DNA of 64,000 nt from Chinchilla lanigera (Eukaryota > Chordata > Mammalia > Rodentia > Chinchillidae). Shown in pieces: positions 24,501-35,330 of the stretch; within the stretch, counting starts at the first letter, position 1; each line of letters opens with the position of its first letter. The position numbers and the translations under genes were made by a program. The stretch covers positions 14,922,273-14,986,272 of the forward strand of contig NW_004955446.1 in the NCBI RefSeq assembly GCF_000276665.1. The letters are read 5' to 3'. Below the pieces are notes generated by a model. That model was not told the DNA's origin and searched no databases. It saw only the letters and a program-made list of their open reading frames with translations.

Positions 24501-25710
24501 TGAATTCAGTTGGATGAATATCTGTGCAAGTTACGAGTTATTCCTGACGCCAAATGTGATGATATTTCAAAAGATTTTTTTAACAATTCAAAGGAATGAA
24601 AATGTTACACATAAATTGGCAAGATAATGCCAAGTCCTAGAGAAAGTAATTCAGAGAAAGAAAAATATCTCCCATCAGAGCTGCTCTCAAGATCTAGGTT
24701 TTGCCTTGGAAAGGAGCAAATCAGACATCAGGTTTGGGGTTCTCACACACTTGTTGAGCAAGACCCATGCACCTAATTATCTGTTCAAAAATTTTCAAGT
24801 AAAAGAATTCAGCTAAATATTACTTTTTATATTTAAAGTTACTTCTGATTTTGAAACTACATCTCCCTTTTAATTCTACAGACAAGATATGTGTGAAATG
24901 TTAATTGTTTTGGAAACATAAACTGGAAGCAAGCAAGAAAATATCTTAAGAATAAAATAATCTTCCTATATAAAAATGATCAGTTGAAATGACTGCATGC
25001 ATTCTGGTAAAAGGGGATAATTAAAAGTTAGTGTATTTTTCTCTTCTACTTTGTCATCTTTTTAAATCCTTCAATAGCAATTGAAACAGGAAAATTGGAA
25101 TTGTTAACATGATAATAAGAATAAAAATAGTCAAATACACATGGTGAATGAAAAATGCAGAGAGTTATGGATATTTTGTTTTTCATAACAGAAAAAATAG
25201 TTCACTGAGAGTCTCCTACTGTGAATGGCAAAAGATTTAATAAGTCATTTTTCCTGAGTCTGAAAACTTTATGACCAGGTAAGAAAGAAACAGAGTAAAT
25301 CTATGAGAACACGGTGTGAAAATACTCTAAGAGAGATAAAACATGGTAGTATGGGAGAACACAGGATAAGAAACAACTAAGGCAAGCAATGAAGAGGTGA
25401 TGTTTGGTGTTACCTTTGAGGCACAAAACAAGGATATTAGAACAAAGACAGCAGGGAACTTTTCTGACAGAGAAAGTAGCATGTGCAAATCCAGGTACAA
25501 GAGACATACCATGATTTCCTTCATCACTTTGGGATGAAGGGCTCCCAGGGAGTGATAGGATCTCAAAAAAAAAAAAAAAAAAAGACACAATTCCTAAAGG
25601 GTCAGTCTGTGAAAAGCTGTGCCTCCTTGGTACGGAATTTGGATTTTCAGTGGAGAATTTAAGTGTCACAGTGGTAAACATACAGTTAAAAGAGTTGTGT
25701 ACAGCATGAC
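21541..25710. other. No recognisable feature
   Basis: About 4.2 kb of unique-looking sequence. A 19-base A-run at 25565-25583 explains the poly-Phe of the 126-codon minus-strand frame at 25301-25681, which has no other support. Frames at 22159-22371, 23513-23716 and 23917-24183 (plus) are short and domain-free. Confidence 0.45.
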
Positions 25711-25715
25711 AATGT

Positions 25716-26177
25716 TTTGGTCAGTGATAGATCATGTACATGTTCCATAAGATTATCACAGGTCTGAAAATGTCCTGTAACCTATTGAGGTGGAAGCCAT
25801 CATTAGGCCCTAGTGTAATGTATTGCTTACATGTTTGTGGTAATGGTTGTATCAACAAACCTAGCATTCTATCAATCGAAAAAAATATAGCACATACAAT
25901 TATATATAGTATAGTATATAAAATAAGGATAATACAAAGTTTGTGTTTCTGGTTTTACTATACTTTTATTAATACTTCAGTGTAATCTTTCTACTTACAA
26001 AAATTTTTTACTGTAAAATAGTGGTCTGCCCATGCTGGCCGCAGCCTCATCCCATTTGCTTAGTCTGACTTACGCCGTTTAGGTTTGTGTAAATGATGTC
26101 TGCATAATGATGAGATCAAGCAACATTACATTTCTCATGACATATTCCTGCCATTAAATGATGGGTGGCTGTATTTA
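25716..26177 (+). mobile_element. Short non-autonomous Tigger-type DNA transposon relic
   Basis: The left part reads cagtgatagatcatgtaca, ccataagattatcac; the middle has caacaaacctagcattctat and tatagcacatacaattatat. The right part has taggtttgtgtaaatgatgt, ataatgatgagatcaag and acatttctcatgacatattc before ttaaatgatgggtggctg. This order is that of a Tigger-class (pogo/Tc1-mariner) internally deleted element common in mammals, whose right end reads like 'ttaagcgacgcatgactg'. There is no coding capacity. Exact subfamily not assigned. Confidence 0.65.
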
Positions 26178-27439
26178 AAATATTCGTCAGATGAATGTGA
26201 AAAAGGTTCGTGGTGATGTCTGGCCAGGTGAACATTTTAGAGAGCTTAGTGTGTTAACAGTGTGGAGCATGAGTAGAGGGGCTGATGCTCCGTGCAAGAA
26301 GACCATTCTGGAGTTGGCTGCATGATTTCTGTGATGAATGAAGAGGACTTGAACTGTGTCCAGAAATGTAGGTCAATGATTTAAGCTGTAAAAGAAGCAG
26401 AATCAACTGGTCAAAAGATTATACCAAAGAGCTAAGCATTCAGCATTACTTCATAAATTACAAATATAAAGTGCATTCTAGGTAGATGTAATTTCCATGA
26501 GCTGATGAAAAGGGAATATTGTGAGAAATGAATGCTTGTTCTTTTTCTTTGCTTGATGGAGTCCAGGCACCACTGACAGAGGTTTGGGAGAGAAGTAGGA
26601 TTTCAAGCCCTACTTGTCTTCTCAATTGGATATATCTCTGGGGTGAAAAAACTGTACCACCTTACCGGCAATCTTAGTGAAGGTGGTCATTCTCAGATTT
26701 TGACTCAAATACCTTTCTCACCTAGTTGTAGTTCACTGAGACAAGAAAACCTCCTGAGCAAGTAGCTGTTCTGGGAAGATGCACGTTTGCTTTACACAGT
26801 GAATCTAGTGCATGTAGAGGACATGGAAGCAAGGATAGTTTGACTTCCATTCAAATTATGTGTCTGCAATTTAAGAAGATGATATAAAATGAAATAACTG
26901 TTTTTCTTTTTAAGTGGGAGAGAAATACATGGGTGAGCTGACTCAATTTTTTTATTCAGGACTATTTGCATGATAATACAGTTCAAAGTGGAAGGAGTGG
27001 ACTTTTATAAAAGTCATGGTAATTGGAATGAACAAGGGAGGCAAGGGTCATGGTTATTGGGATTTACCACAACTAAGAATTAAATGTGACATGCCTAGTG
27101 GTTTTGTGCTACTAATTCATAGGTTACAATATTAGCTTTCAAGCTGATGATTCTGGGTGGAGATGGACCCTTTGGTTAGAGGCCACAAAATTAGTAAAGT
27201 AACACCTCAACTGGGAAAAATTTCTCTTCCATTCATTAACTCCATATTGTGTGGCAAACAAAACCGCAGATGTCTTCCCTACACAAACACAAACTAGCTT
27301 CCCTGCTCTGATACGTGGCTGTGAATTCCTGTAGTCAAGATTGCATTGGCAGACAGACTTGTGCATACTAGTTGTGATAATTTTTTTGTGTGTGCTTTTT
27401 GACATATATTGTTGCATCTGGAGCTCTGTACAGCCTACT
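26178..27439. other. No recognisable feature
   Basis: Unique-looking sequence. The 102-codon minus-strand frame at 27139-27447 has no domain. Confidence 0.5.
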
Positions 27440-27800
27440 AGGGTCATATCTCAGCCCTAATTATAAGAAGGACAGAGTTTAACAAAAAGAAGATACTTTA
27501 TTTGTAAAGGGGAAAAGGCAAGAGAAAGGAGAAGATAGACAGCTACCCCAATGAAAAGAATCAGGGTAGGGAGCTTTGGAAAGATGGCGGAGCCATGGGC
27601 TCGTCAGGTGTTCTTATAGAAGGAGGTAGTGCCTCTTTCCCTGTACCTAAAACTTGCCATAACTGGATCGGGTTCTGGATACCTCTGCCTAATGACATTT
27701 CTTCTGGTGGTGTTTGTGCAGCTTCTTTCTGTCAGTTCATTTACTTGTCCTTGACCTACCTCTTAAGGCCTTGTCTTTGAGATGGGCAGCTATTTGGCAA
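27440..27800. repeat. Unclassified, possibly LTR-like segment
   Basis: A segment richer in GC than its surroundings, with gagtttaacaaaaagaaga, tttatttgtaaaggggaaaa, gaaagatggcggagccatgg and gctcgtcaggtgttc. The wording is reminiscent of a rodent LTR, but I find no ends or target duplication. Offered as a hint only. Confidence 0.25.
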
Positions 27801-27949
27801 GGGAGCACCTTCGTCTTGGTTAGTTTAGAGTTAATAAGAGGGTGTGTGGGTATCTATTGTACTCTATGATGACCCTTGAGTAAATAATATAGAGACTTTA
27901 CAGTAAATACACATGTATATAATTATATATGTTAGTGCATGCATGTGAG

Positions 27950-30438
27950 TACACACTGCCTTAAAGTTAGTCAGCCCCTTGCCTATGCTTCCCTTATGCT
28001 TTATTGGAGGTGGAGGCAGCTTTTTCACTGGGTTTTCTCTCTGTGTTTTATCTGTCAGTTCTTATTCTGCTCTCTTAGTGTAAGCCCCAGTGCCATTTGG
28101 TGTCTTTCTTTACCTGTGGTTTGTTTTTCGAACCCTGTTTTGTACTTACTCCCCAGGGCAATCTCTCTAGTAAAGTGTTTTTTTTTTTTTTTTAAATTCT
28201 TTCTAGTGAAGATTAGATAGAAGACCAAAAGAGGCCCTTATGATATTTTCTCATCTATATACCCTTGTCCCTAAAATACAGTACTGTATGATATTATTCA
28301 TTCCATCACGGCTCCAAAGAAAGTGCTGAGCAAGCATGGTGATAAAAAGAAAGTACAGACCACTTTCAAAGAAACAATGAAGACAACAAGAAAGTGCAGA
28401 AAAGGAATGGCAAGAAGAAGGTTTTGAAGAAAATAACCATTGAATTGAAGAGGGAAATCACACAAAAACATGAGCATGGTATTTGTGCTACTGATCTGGC
28501 CTCAGGGTACAAGATGGTGAAGTCAGCAATCTTGACTACTTCAAAGAACAAAGACGCCATCCAAGGAGCTGATGGGCAAAAGCAGTAATGACGTTCACCA
28601 GGAAGAGGACACAGGTGCTGGAAGAGGTGGAAAAACATTTGTTAGTGTGGTTGACTGAGAAGCAACTGGAAGATGATAATGTTAGTGAAGCCATGATCTC
28701 TGGAAAAGCCAGGCAATTGTATGGTGATTTACTACAAGAAAACACCTCTATGAATGCACAAAGTAATGAATTTTAAAGCCAGAAGAGAGTGGTTTGATAA
28801 ACTGCACAAAAGAAGTGGCATCTATAGAGCAATAAGGCATAGTAAGTCTTCCCGTTCTCACAGGCTGCTGCAGAATCCTACAAGAACAAATTCACAGAAT
28901 TCATGAAGGCAGAAGGATATGCTGCTTCAGAAGTGTTCAACTGCATTGGAACAGGGCTCTTCTGGAAGAAGATGCTGAATGACCCTATATCTCACAGGAG
29001 GAAAAGGCACTGCTGGGACACAAGCCCATGAAGGACAAATCGACTCATTTTCTGTGTGCAAACTCAAGTGCCCATCTGAAAATTAGACCACTACTGGTGC
29101 ATCACTGTCAGACCCCTCATACATTCAAGGAGCAAAATCTGTACAAGGCCAGACTGCCTGTAATGTGGAGGGTCACCGTGAAAGCTTGGGACACAAGGCA
29201 ATTGTTCATATAATGAATGCACGTGGTGTTCACACCCAAGTTGAGAAATATCTTTCTGACAATTGATTGCCTTGAATCTGCCTTTTTTATGATGGGCAGT
29301 GTCTCTGCACACCTTCCAGCCTAGGTGGATGGTATGGCTACTGAGTAGGACTTCATAAAGTTCAGCCACTCCCAGACACCTCTTCTGCAGCCCATGGACC
29401 AGCAAGCAATCTGCGACTTCAAGAAGCTGTATACGAAGTTGCTCTTCACTAGGTGTTTTATTGTCACTGAAGAGATATCCTTGACTCTGAAAGAGTTCTG
29501 AAAGACACATTTCAATGTCCTCCACTGCATCAACCTCACTGAGAACCAGGAAGATGTCACATACCAGCCCTTAAACAGCCTGGAGAAAACTATGGCCAGA
29601 ATGTGCTACTGAATGTGACTTTAAAGGGTCTGAAGCAGAGATAGTGGAGGACATTGTGTCCATGGGCAAGAGGATGCATCTGGACATCAGTGGTGCAGAA
29701 CTAGAGAAGCTTGTTGAGGGCCATAAGGATGAACTGAGCATGGAAGAACTTGCTGAACTTCAGAGTGAGCCACAGAAAGCACTTGTTGAGGAGAGTTCCA
29801 CTAAGAAGAGGAAGACAGGGAGGAGCGCAGCAATAATGTGACACAATCCAATATGGAAAAACGGAATGAGTGCCAGATTTCTTTGAAAAGCACCAAATGT
29901 AAGGAAGAGTGTTGAATCTGATGAATGATAATGTGGACTCTCATTTCTGGAATCTATGCAGGGCAGGAAAAAGCAAGTGACATAAGACAGATATTTCATT
30001 AAACTTGACCCTGCAGCTCAGAGACAAAGAATATAGGAAACCCTTGAAGGAATTCTCCTCAATATCTTTATGAAGAGGGACTCTGCCTCTGAACAGTAAC
30101 TTCCCCCTCACATTCCTGTCCTCCATGCCAGAAATCACCTTATGCTAGGTTAGAGTTTTCTCTTTTCATATCGTATTGTACTGTATTTCATTTCAAACTT
30201 TTGTGGTTAAAAATTACATATGGTTCAGAAAAGATTAACTTTATTTACATTGAACCATATGGGAAAATTTGATTTGGTTCATGACCAAAATTGGTTTACA
30301 ACCATGTCCATAGGGGGTCAGATTGGATTAACCTTATTTGCATTGAACCTTATGGGGAAATTTGATTCAGTTTGTGACCAATTCGGTTCAAGACCAGAAT
30401 TGTGAGGTAGATTAGTTTCATTAACAGAGGTACCACTA
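27950..30438 (+). mobile_element. Tigger-family DNA transposon, decayed autonomous-type copy
   Basis: A Tc1/mariner-superfamily, pogo-group element carrying a wrecked transposase (28308-29841). The right end is well defined: gaggtaccacta closes at 30438, the reverse of a terminal repeat starting cagtggtacctc-like, and TA follows at 30439-30440, the expected target dinucleotide. The subterminal part contains a 55-bp imperfect direct repeat without indels (30233-30287 and 30326-30380), built on 'attgaacc..atgggaaaatttgat'. The left end is not found; the start given is approximate. A T-run at 28178-28193 may mark damage there. Multiple stops and frameshifts show a long-dead element. Confidence 0.8.
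28308..29841 (+). pseudogene. Tigger (pogo/CENP-B-like) transposase pseudogene
   Basis: The reading begins at 28308 with ACG where the start codon would be, then gctccaaagaaagtgctgag (APKKVLS). The frame shifts before 28394. Next comes a CENP-B/psq-type N-terminal DNA-binding region (KKITIELKREITQKHEHG, then YKMVKSAI and SKNKDAI at 28430-28565). A second helix-turn-helix region follows in another frame (VLEEVEKHLLVWLTEKQ, then SGKARQLYGDLL at 28612-28735). REWFDKLHKRSG at about 28787 starts the link to the DDE domain. Further recognisable blocks are VMWRVTVKAW near 29160, KKLYTK-like sequence near 29425, LTLKEF-stop-KTHFNVLH near 29485-29520, and a C-terminal acidic tail EEIVSMGK-like at 29644-29841. 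At least four frame changes and several stops remove function. Length (about 511 codons) suits a full-length family member. Confidence 0.85.
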
Positions 30439-30645
30439 TAGTCTGATTAAAAAGAAAAAAATGGGTTCCTTCTGTGAGGGGAGACCATGCTTGCACCAGA
30501 CCCCAAATCTTCTTTCATTTTGAAATAAATTTCTACAATTAATTAATGCCCAGTTTATGATATTTTCTTTAATACCAGACTGAGCAGACCAAATGCTAGG
30601 GAAAATATATTTGGTTAGATGATAGAAGCCATAGGCACTTTGGAA

Positions 30646-31002
30646 TGTTGTTATGGTCCATGTGTTAAGGGCTTGACCACCAGCCTGTGGCACTATTAGG
30701 AAGAAGTATAACTTTTATGAGGTGGGGTCTATTAGGAGAAGGTTATGTTAGTGGTGCTTGCCTTTGAAGGAGATACTGGGATCTGATCCCCCATCTCTAT
30801 CTGTTTTCCAGCTATGTGAGGTAAGATCCTCTTCCACCATGTGCTCCTGACATGATGTTCTGCCTTGCCACAGGTCCAAAGCAATGTGGCCAGGCAACCA
30901 TGCACCGAAATTTCTAAAACTGTGAGCCAAAATAAACCTTTCGTAGTTTAAGTTGATCATCTCAGTTATTTTGCCACAGTGATGGAAAGTAAATCAAGTC
31001 AG
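30646..31002 (+). mobile_element. MaLR-type LTR
   Basis: Starts near ttgttatggtccatgtgt. It contains gaggtggggtctattaggag, then catgtgctcctgacatgatg, ctgccttgccacaggtccaa, and the hallmark aaactgtgagccaaaataaa followed by cctttcgtag, with ttttgccacagtgatggaaa at the end. This is the MaLR (ERVL-related) LTR layout, including the aataaa polyadenylation signal at about 30931. No internal region is adjacent, so it is a solo LTR. Confidence 0.85.
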
Positions 31003-31376
31003 TTTCTTTGAAACTTGATAGTTTACTCTGAACAAGAGAAAAGTTTGTTTATTTGTTTATTTGTTTGGTCTTGCTTTTAAATAGAGACCTTCAGATTACA
31101 TAGTAAAAGTCTGTGTTTGCACCGTTCTTTGTATTAGTAATATACTCTAAAATATGCTCACTATGAGGTATTAATAGAAATTTTTCTTCAGTTTTGTCTT
31201 TTACATGTTTCAGTTCCAACTAAATTAGAGAAATTGATTTTTATCTTGGGAAATACAGTAAAAATAATTTGAATACATTTGCTATTAAATGATTTTCAAT
31301 ATATTAATAAATCATTAATCTACTCAATTAATTTATGTGACAAAAGGAACATAAATTAGTGAAGTGTGAAAAGATG

Positions 31377-31820
31377 TGTGATAGTCAGTCCCCCAGGTAG
31401 CTTCTAATGAGTCCTGCCTCCTAATTTTAACGTCCCTAGACTTCCTCTTCCCATCATGTGAGGGGTGGTCTGTACGACCAATAATATGGCACCAATAATA
31501 TGCATGGTATTCTTGAGATTGGTTTCTGAAAGACCCTGGCTTCATCTGACTCTTTCTCTTTTATTCTCTCATCACTCCTTTTTGGGAGAAGCAAGCCACC
31601 GTGTCACGAGCAGCCTTTGATAGAGAACTGGGGATTTTCAGGAGCCACCATGAGTGAGTCGAGCTATATATCTTTCAGTCTTGGTGGAGCCTGCAGATGA
31701 CTGCAGCCAGGGCTGACAGTTTCAACACAGCACAGCGAGGGACCTTGACCTAGAACCACCTGGTGCAGTTCTTCCTGCCTTCTTGGCCTTGAGAAACTCT
31801 GTGGAGTAATTTATTACATA
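31377..31820 (+). mobile_element. MLT1-like MaLR LTR
   Basis: Begins tgtgatagtcagtcccccag. It contains the internal order accaataatatggcaccaat, gaagcaagccaccgtgtcac, aggagccaccatgagtgag and agccagggctgacagtttca, then accttgacctagaaccacct and ggccttgagaaactctg before its end. That end order (dgaccttga-agaaccacc-...-gagaaactctg) is typical of MLT1 LTRs. It is diverged and stands alone. Confidence 0.7.
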
Positions 31821-31849
31821 TCATTAGGTTTTAATACATATTTTGATTG

Positions 31850-32235
31850 CCTTAATTTTGTATATATTTTTCAATTCTTTTTTCATAGAAAAAAATCTAG
31901 ATATTACATATTATGTAGATATAGTCTATGTAATTATTTCTTACTCATTTGCCTTTTAATGTAATACATTTGTTTACATATGCTGTCACCACTTTTATAG
32001 TTTAATTTTTTTCTTTTTAATTGAATAATGATAATTGCACTCATTTTGGATATTTTGAAACATATCTATTGCATATAAAATTACATATCATGAAATATAT
32101 ATATATATATACACGCATATCTTCTCACTGCCATTCTGCTTTCCACTTGCAAAATTCCAGATTTTTAGAATCCACATGTAAGGGAAAGCACTTGATATTT
32201 TGATTTCTGTGCCTGGCTTACTTCACTTAGCATAA
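31850..32235 (-). mobile_element. L1 fragment, reverse, old
   Basis: ccacatgtaagggaaagcac followed by tttctgtgcctggcttactt and cacttagcataatg is the reverse complement of a well-known L1 3' segment. An AT microsatellite (32095-32112) interrupts it. Confidence 0.6.
32095..32112. repeat. (AT)n microsatellite
   Basis: Nine AT units followed by acacgcatat. Confidence 0.9.
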
Positions 32236-34902
32236 TGTGAATTTATTGTTTACAGAAAATGTATTCATTCTCCCCCTGAATTCCAAGCTTTAGAAAATAG
32301 AATTCAAGGACTCAGGTTACAGTACATGCAGTTTCTTAATCCCCTTTAGTCAGTTACTGAGTAATTCTTCAGCAATTTTTAGAAGTTTGGAGCTTTTGTT
32401 TTTACATCGTATGTAGGAGAGTTTTTCCTTGGTATTCCTTTTTCCCAGGTTTGCTGTCAGACTCCGCTTTCCGGGCGTCTGTGAGCTTAAGAGCGGTGCG
32501 GGTTTACCATGTTTCAAACACACGACTGAAAGGAAGCCCCTTATCACTCTTGTGGCTCTGGTCACACTTCTTTTCAGATGTCCTTTCTTAATCCCTTCCA
32601 AAATCCCTTCCAATCCTCCTTTTCCTCCTAGCTGTCCTTTCTTGCCTCTTGATTCCCTCAAATAGTGTTCTTGGAGTGAGGTTGAACCTGTCTGTCATTT
32701 TTTTTCTGTCTTTCAAGTGATAGATTAACAGAACCTAGAAAGTCGGGCAGTCACCATTTCCCTTGACCTTTTTTAGTGAAAGCAGAGACTCATAGGCGGA
32801 AGAACCACGGACTTGAGAAACAGTTTACGGGGTAAAACAAATAAATCGTGTTAGCGTGCGTGGCTGTGTGTGTGTATGTAAACTATAGATATACTGTCAC
32901 ACTTCTGTAAACATGAATTCTATATTTCTGGGCGTGGTATATCACAGATTTAAAACTATGAAAAATGAGCACATAAAGCGTTTCTCTTGCTGCTGTTCTC
33001 TAAAAAGGCAATAAGCCAACTGGTTACACAACACTGAGATTATAATAGATAATAATATAATAGGAATGATCCATAGTAGAATATGTGTACAATATATGCA
33101 AAGAATACATCATTTTCACCTTTTATAGAGGGGTTCATATATTTGTAGATTTTGGCATCTGCAGGGAGAGCTTGGATCAATCATCTTTGGATGCTGAAAC
33201 ACAATTAAGACATATATTTGTTTCTCACACATATTCAGACTTATAAGTATGTATAGATCTATCAGTTATCTTTCAGAAAAATTGTTACAAAAACATCAGC
33301 TATGTAAAGACTATATAACTTGATTTCTTCAATAAATGTAATATTGAATTTAAATTTATAGGGTAAGATGGACAACCTAAAGTTTTTCTCAAGCTAATTA
33401 TATTTTGTCAAAAAAAATCTTTTTGATTGGTGACTTGGGTTAAATATAGTTTTTAAAGGCTAGATTCAAATCAATGCAAGTGTATCATGTGCAGAGTAAT
33501 TCTCAACTGTTATAAAAATTATGTCCATTATGCTACTTGCTGGGATTCTAGTAATCATCTAAATTCCATAAAACTTAAATTTTCAAATTATCCTCAGTAA
33601 TTTAAATGTGTTATTAGGCCTTTCATGAAGCATTTTTCTTTTTTGAAGAAAACAAGTGAAGTTTCTCAAAAGCACTGCAGGATAAGTTATAAGTGACTTT
33701 CACTTGTAATTTGCAGATGCTGTAATAAGAATTTTCCTTTTACCTCCATCTAAGTCCAACTATTTTCCATTCTAATTTGCAAGTTAAAAAGTTGCTTTAA
33801 AACTTAGTACAGAAGTTTGGGAGGACTTTACGAGATTTAAAGTATGTTTTTGAAAAAGTCAGAAATTGGACATGAAAATCAAGATGTGATTTCTGAAAAA
33901 AATAAAAGGATATATGGAAAGAAATAAGTGAGGAAGCACAAATGTCTTTTATTTGATGTCTTCCTTTTTAGAGGCAGAATATGTCATCTTTATTGGCTTG
34001 ATTATTTTACAGAAAATCTACATATTTTAGGCTCTAGCCTTACTTATTTATTTTTAACATAAATGATGAAATGTTAACAGACACCCAATGAAGGGGAAAA
34101 ATATACAGATTTCCATCCCATGTCATATTGGTGATTCAGATGTGACACTGGAGACTGTAAGCACCTTGGTATTACTGAAAGGGTGTGCCCCGAGATGGCA
34201 CTGGCATCTCAGGAAGACAAAGCAATAAGGACTTACAGCAGTGCGCAACCACTGAGAAAACTGGTTCTTTTTGCAGGCAATTGCACGGATTCAGGTAAGA
34301 AAGCTGAACCAAAGCCATAAGTACCACTTTGGTATAAGAAATATCAGAGCTGAAAAATCTCTGTGACCATATGGAGGGGAAATTTTTGGAATGAATTAGT
34401 GATGTTTAACATTAGGAGCTCTTCAATGAACTTTGGATTAAGGTTTAATAACTTAGTTAATATGCATCAGGCAACACCTTCAGGTATTGTGATGCCTCAT
34501 CTCAAATACCTGATAGTTCAGTTAATGCTAAGAATTTCATAAAAATATAAATACCAGCATTGGCAGTTACACTACCTCTTTTCAGTCCCAGCACTGTCAT
34601 TCAGGTGTGGAGACGAAGAGACAGAAATGAGTAGTATAAAATACACAGCAAAAGCAGGCTCTTCAGCTGCTGTCCAGATCTTATGCAGCCTGCAGAGCCA
34701 CAGTTTCTTAGGCAGATTCAAGAGGCAAATAAATGTCATCAAGATGGACATGTAAATTATACAAAGACACTCCTCACACAGCTCTATTGCTTTTCTAAAC
34801 ATAAGTGAGATATGAAACCTCCATAAATGCATGCATTCTACTCACTGGTTAGACTGCAATAAAAGTTTCAAATTGAAAATGCTATTGCTGTATTATACTC
34901 AA
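32236..34902. other. No recognisable repeat; contains a CpG-retaining patch
   Basis: Unique-looking sequence. Between about 32400 and 32870 CpG dinucleotides are clearly denser than around it (for example tccgcttTccgggcgtctg near 32463, gagcggtgcggg near 32490, and a group at 32790-32865). The opposing open frames at 32350-32661 (minus, lysine-rich) and 32429-32665 (plus) overlap this patch and have no domain. No further repeat recognised to 34902. Confidence 0.45.
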
Positions 34903-34918
34903 CAGGTTTTAAAACATT

Positions 34919-35015
34919 TTTTTTTTTGGTTTTTTTTTTCCGGTACCGGGAACCGAACTCACGACCTTGCACTTGCCAGGCAGGCGCTTTGCCGCTGAGC
35001 TAAATCCCCAGCCCC
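34919..35015 (-). mobile_element. Young ID-like SINE, reverse, with 16-bp perfect target duplication
   Basis: Reverse copy running from a T-rich tail through ccggtaccgggaaccgaac to gctgagctaaatccccagcc. The 16-bp duplication caggttttaaaacatt is perfect (34903-34918 and 35016-35031). Against the 62441 copy the body shows only one deleted A and one C-to-T change. Very recent insertion. Confidence 0.96.
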
Positions 35016-35104
35016 CAGGTTTTAAAACATTGACAATTTCTTTAATTGTGTGAATAGTTTGCTCCATGTGACAAAATTGTTTATTTCGTTAATAATTTTA
35101 CTGT

Positions 35105-35330
35105 TTAGACTGAGAGTCTAGAATTGGAGTTTCAGGATTCAAATCCAATCTGACACAACATAAGCTCTTACACTTTGGGAAAAATTATGGAACCTGTCTA
35201 CCATTTTACCTTTTCTAAAATGGAACAAATAATGGTATTTGCCTCATAGGACTGTCTGAGAGCATCAGAAGCAGATGCATGAACACTGTGTTTAGCATAT
35301 TGTGGACAGTCAACAAAGTGGTAGCTTGTG
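35105..35330 (+). repeat. MIR SINE
   Basis: Forward MIR order: gattcaaatccaatctgac, ctcttacactttgggaaaaa, ccttttctaaaatggaac, aataatggtatttgcctcat and aggactgtctgagagcat, ending near atattgtggacagtcaac. Confidence 0.8.

Noticed and set aside
25301..25681. 126-codon minus-strand open frame
   Set aside because: Carries a poly-Phe run from a 19-base A-tract and has no recognisable domain or conserved motif.
28178..28193. T-run as a possible Pol III terminator
   Set aside because: No Pol III promoter upstream; it lies inside a decayed transposon.
29091..29525. 144-codon minus-strand open frame
   Set aside because: Antisense shadow of the Tigger transposase pseudogene.
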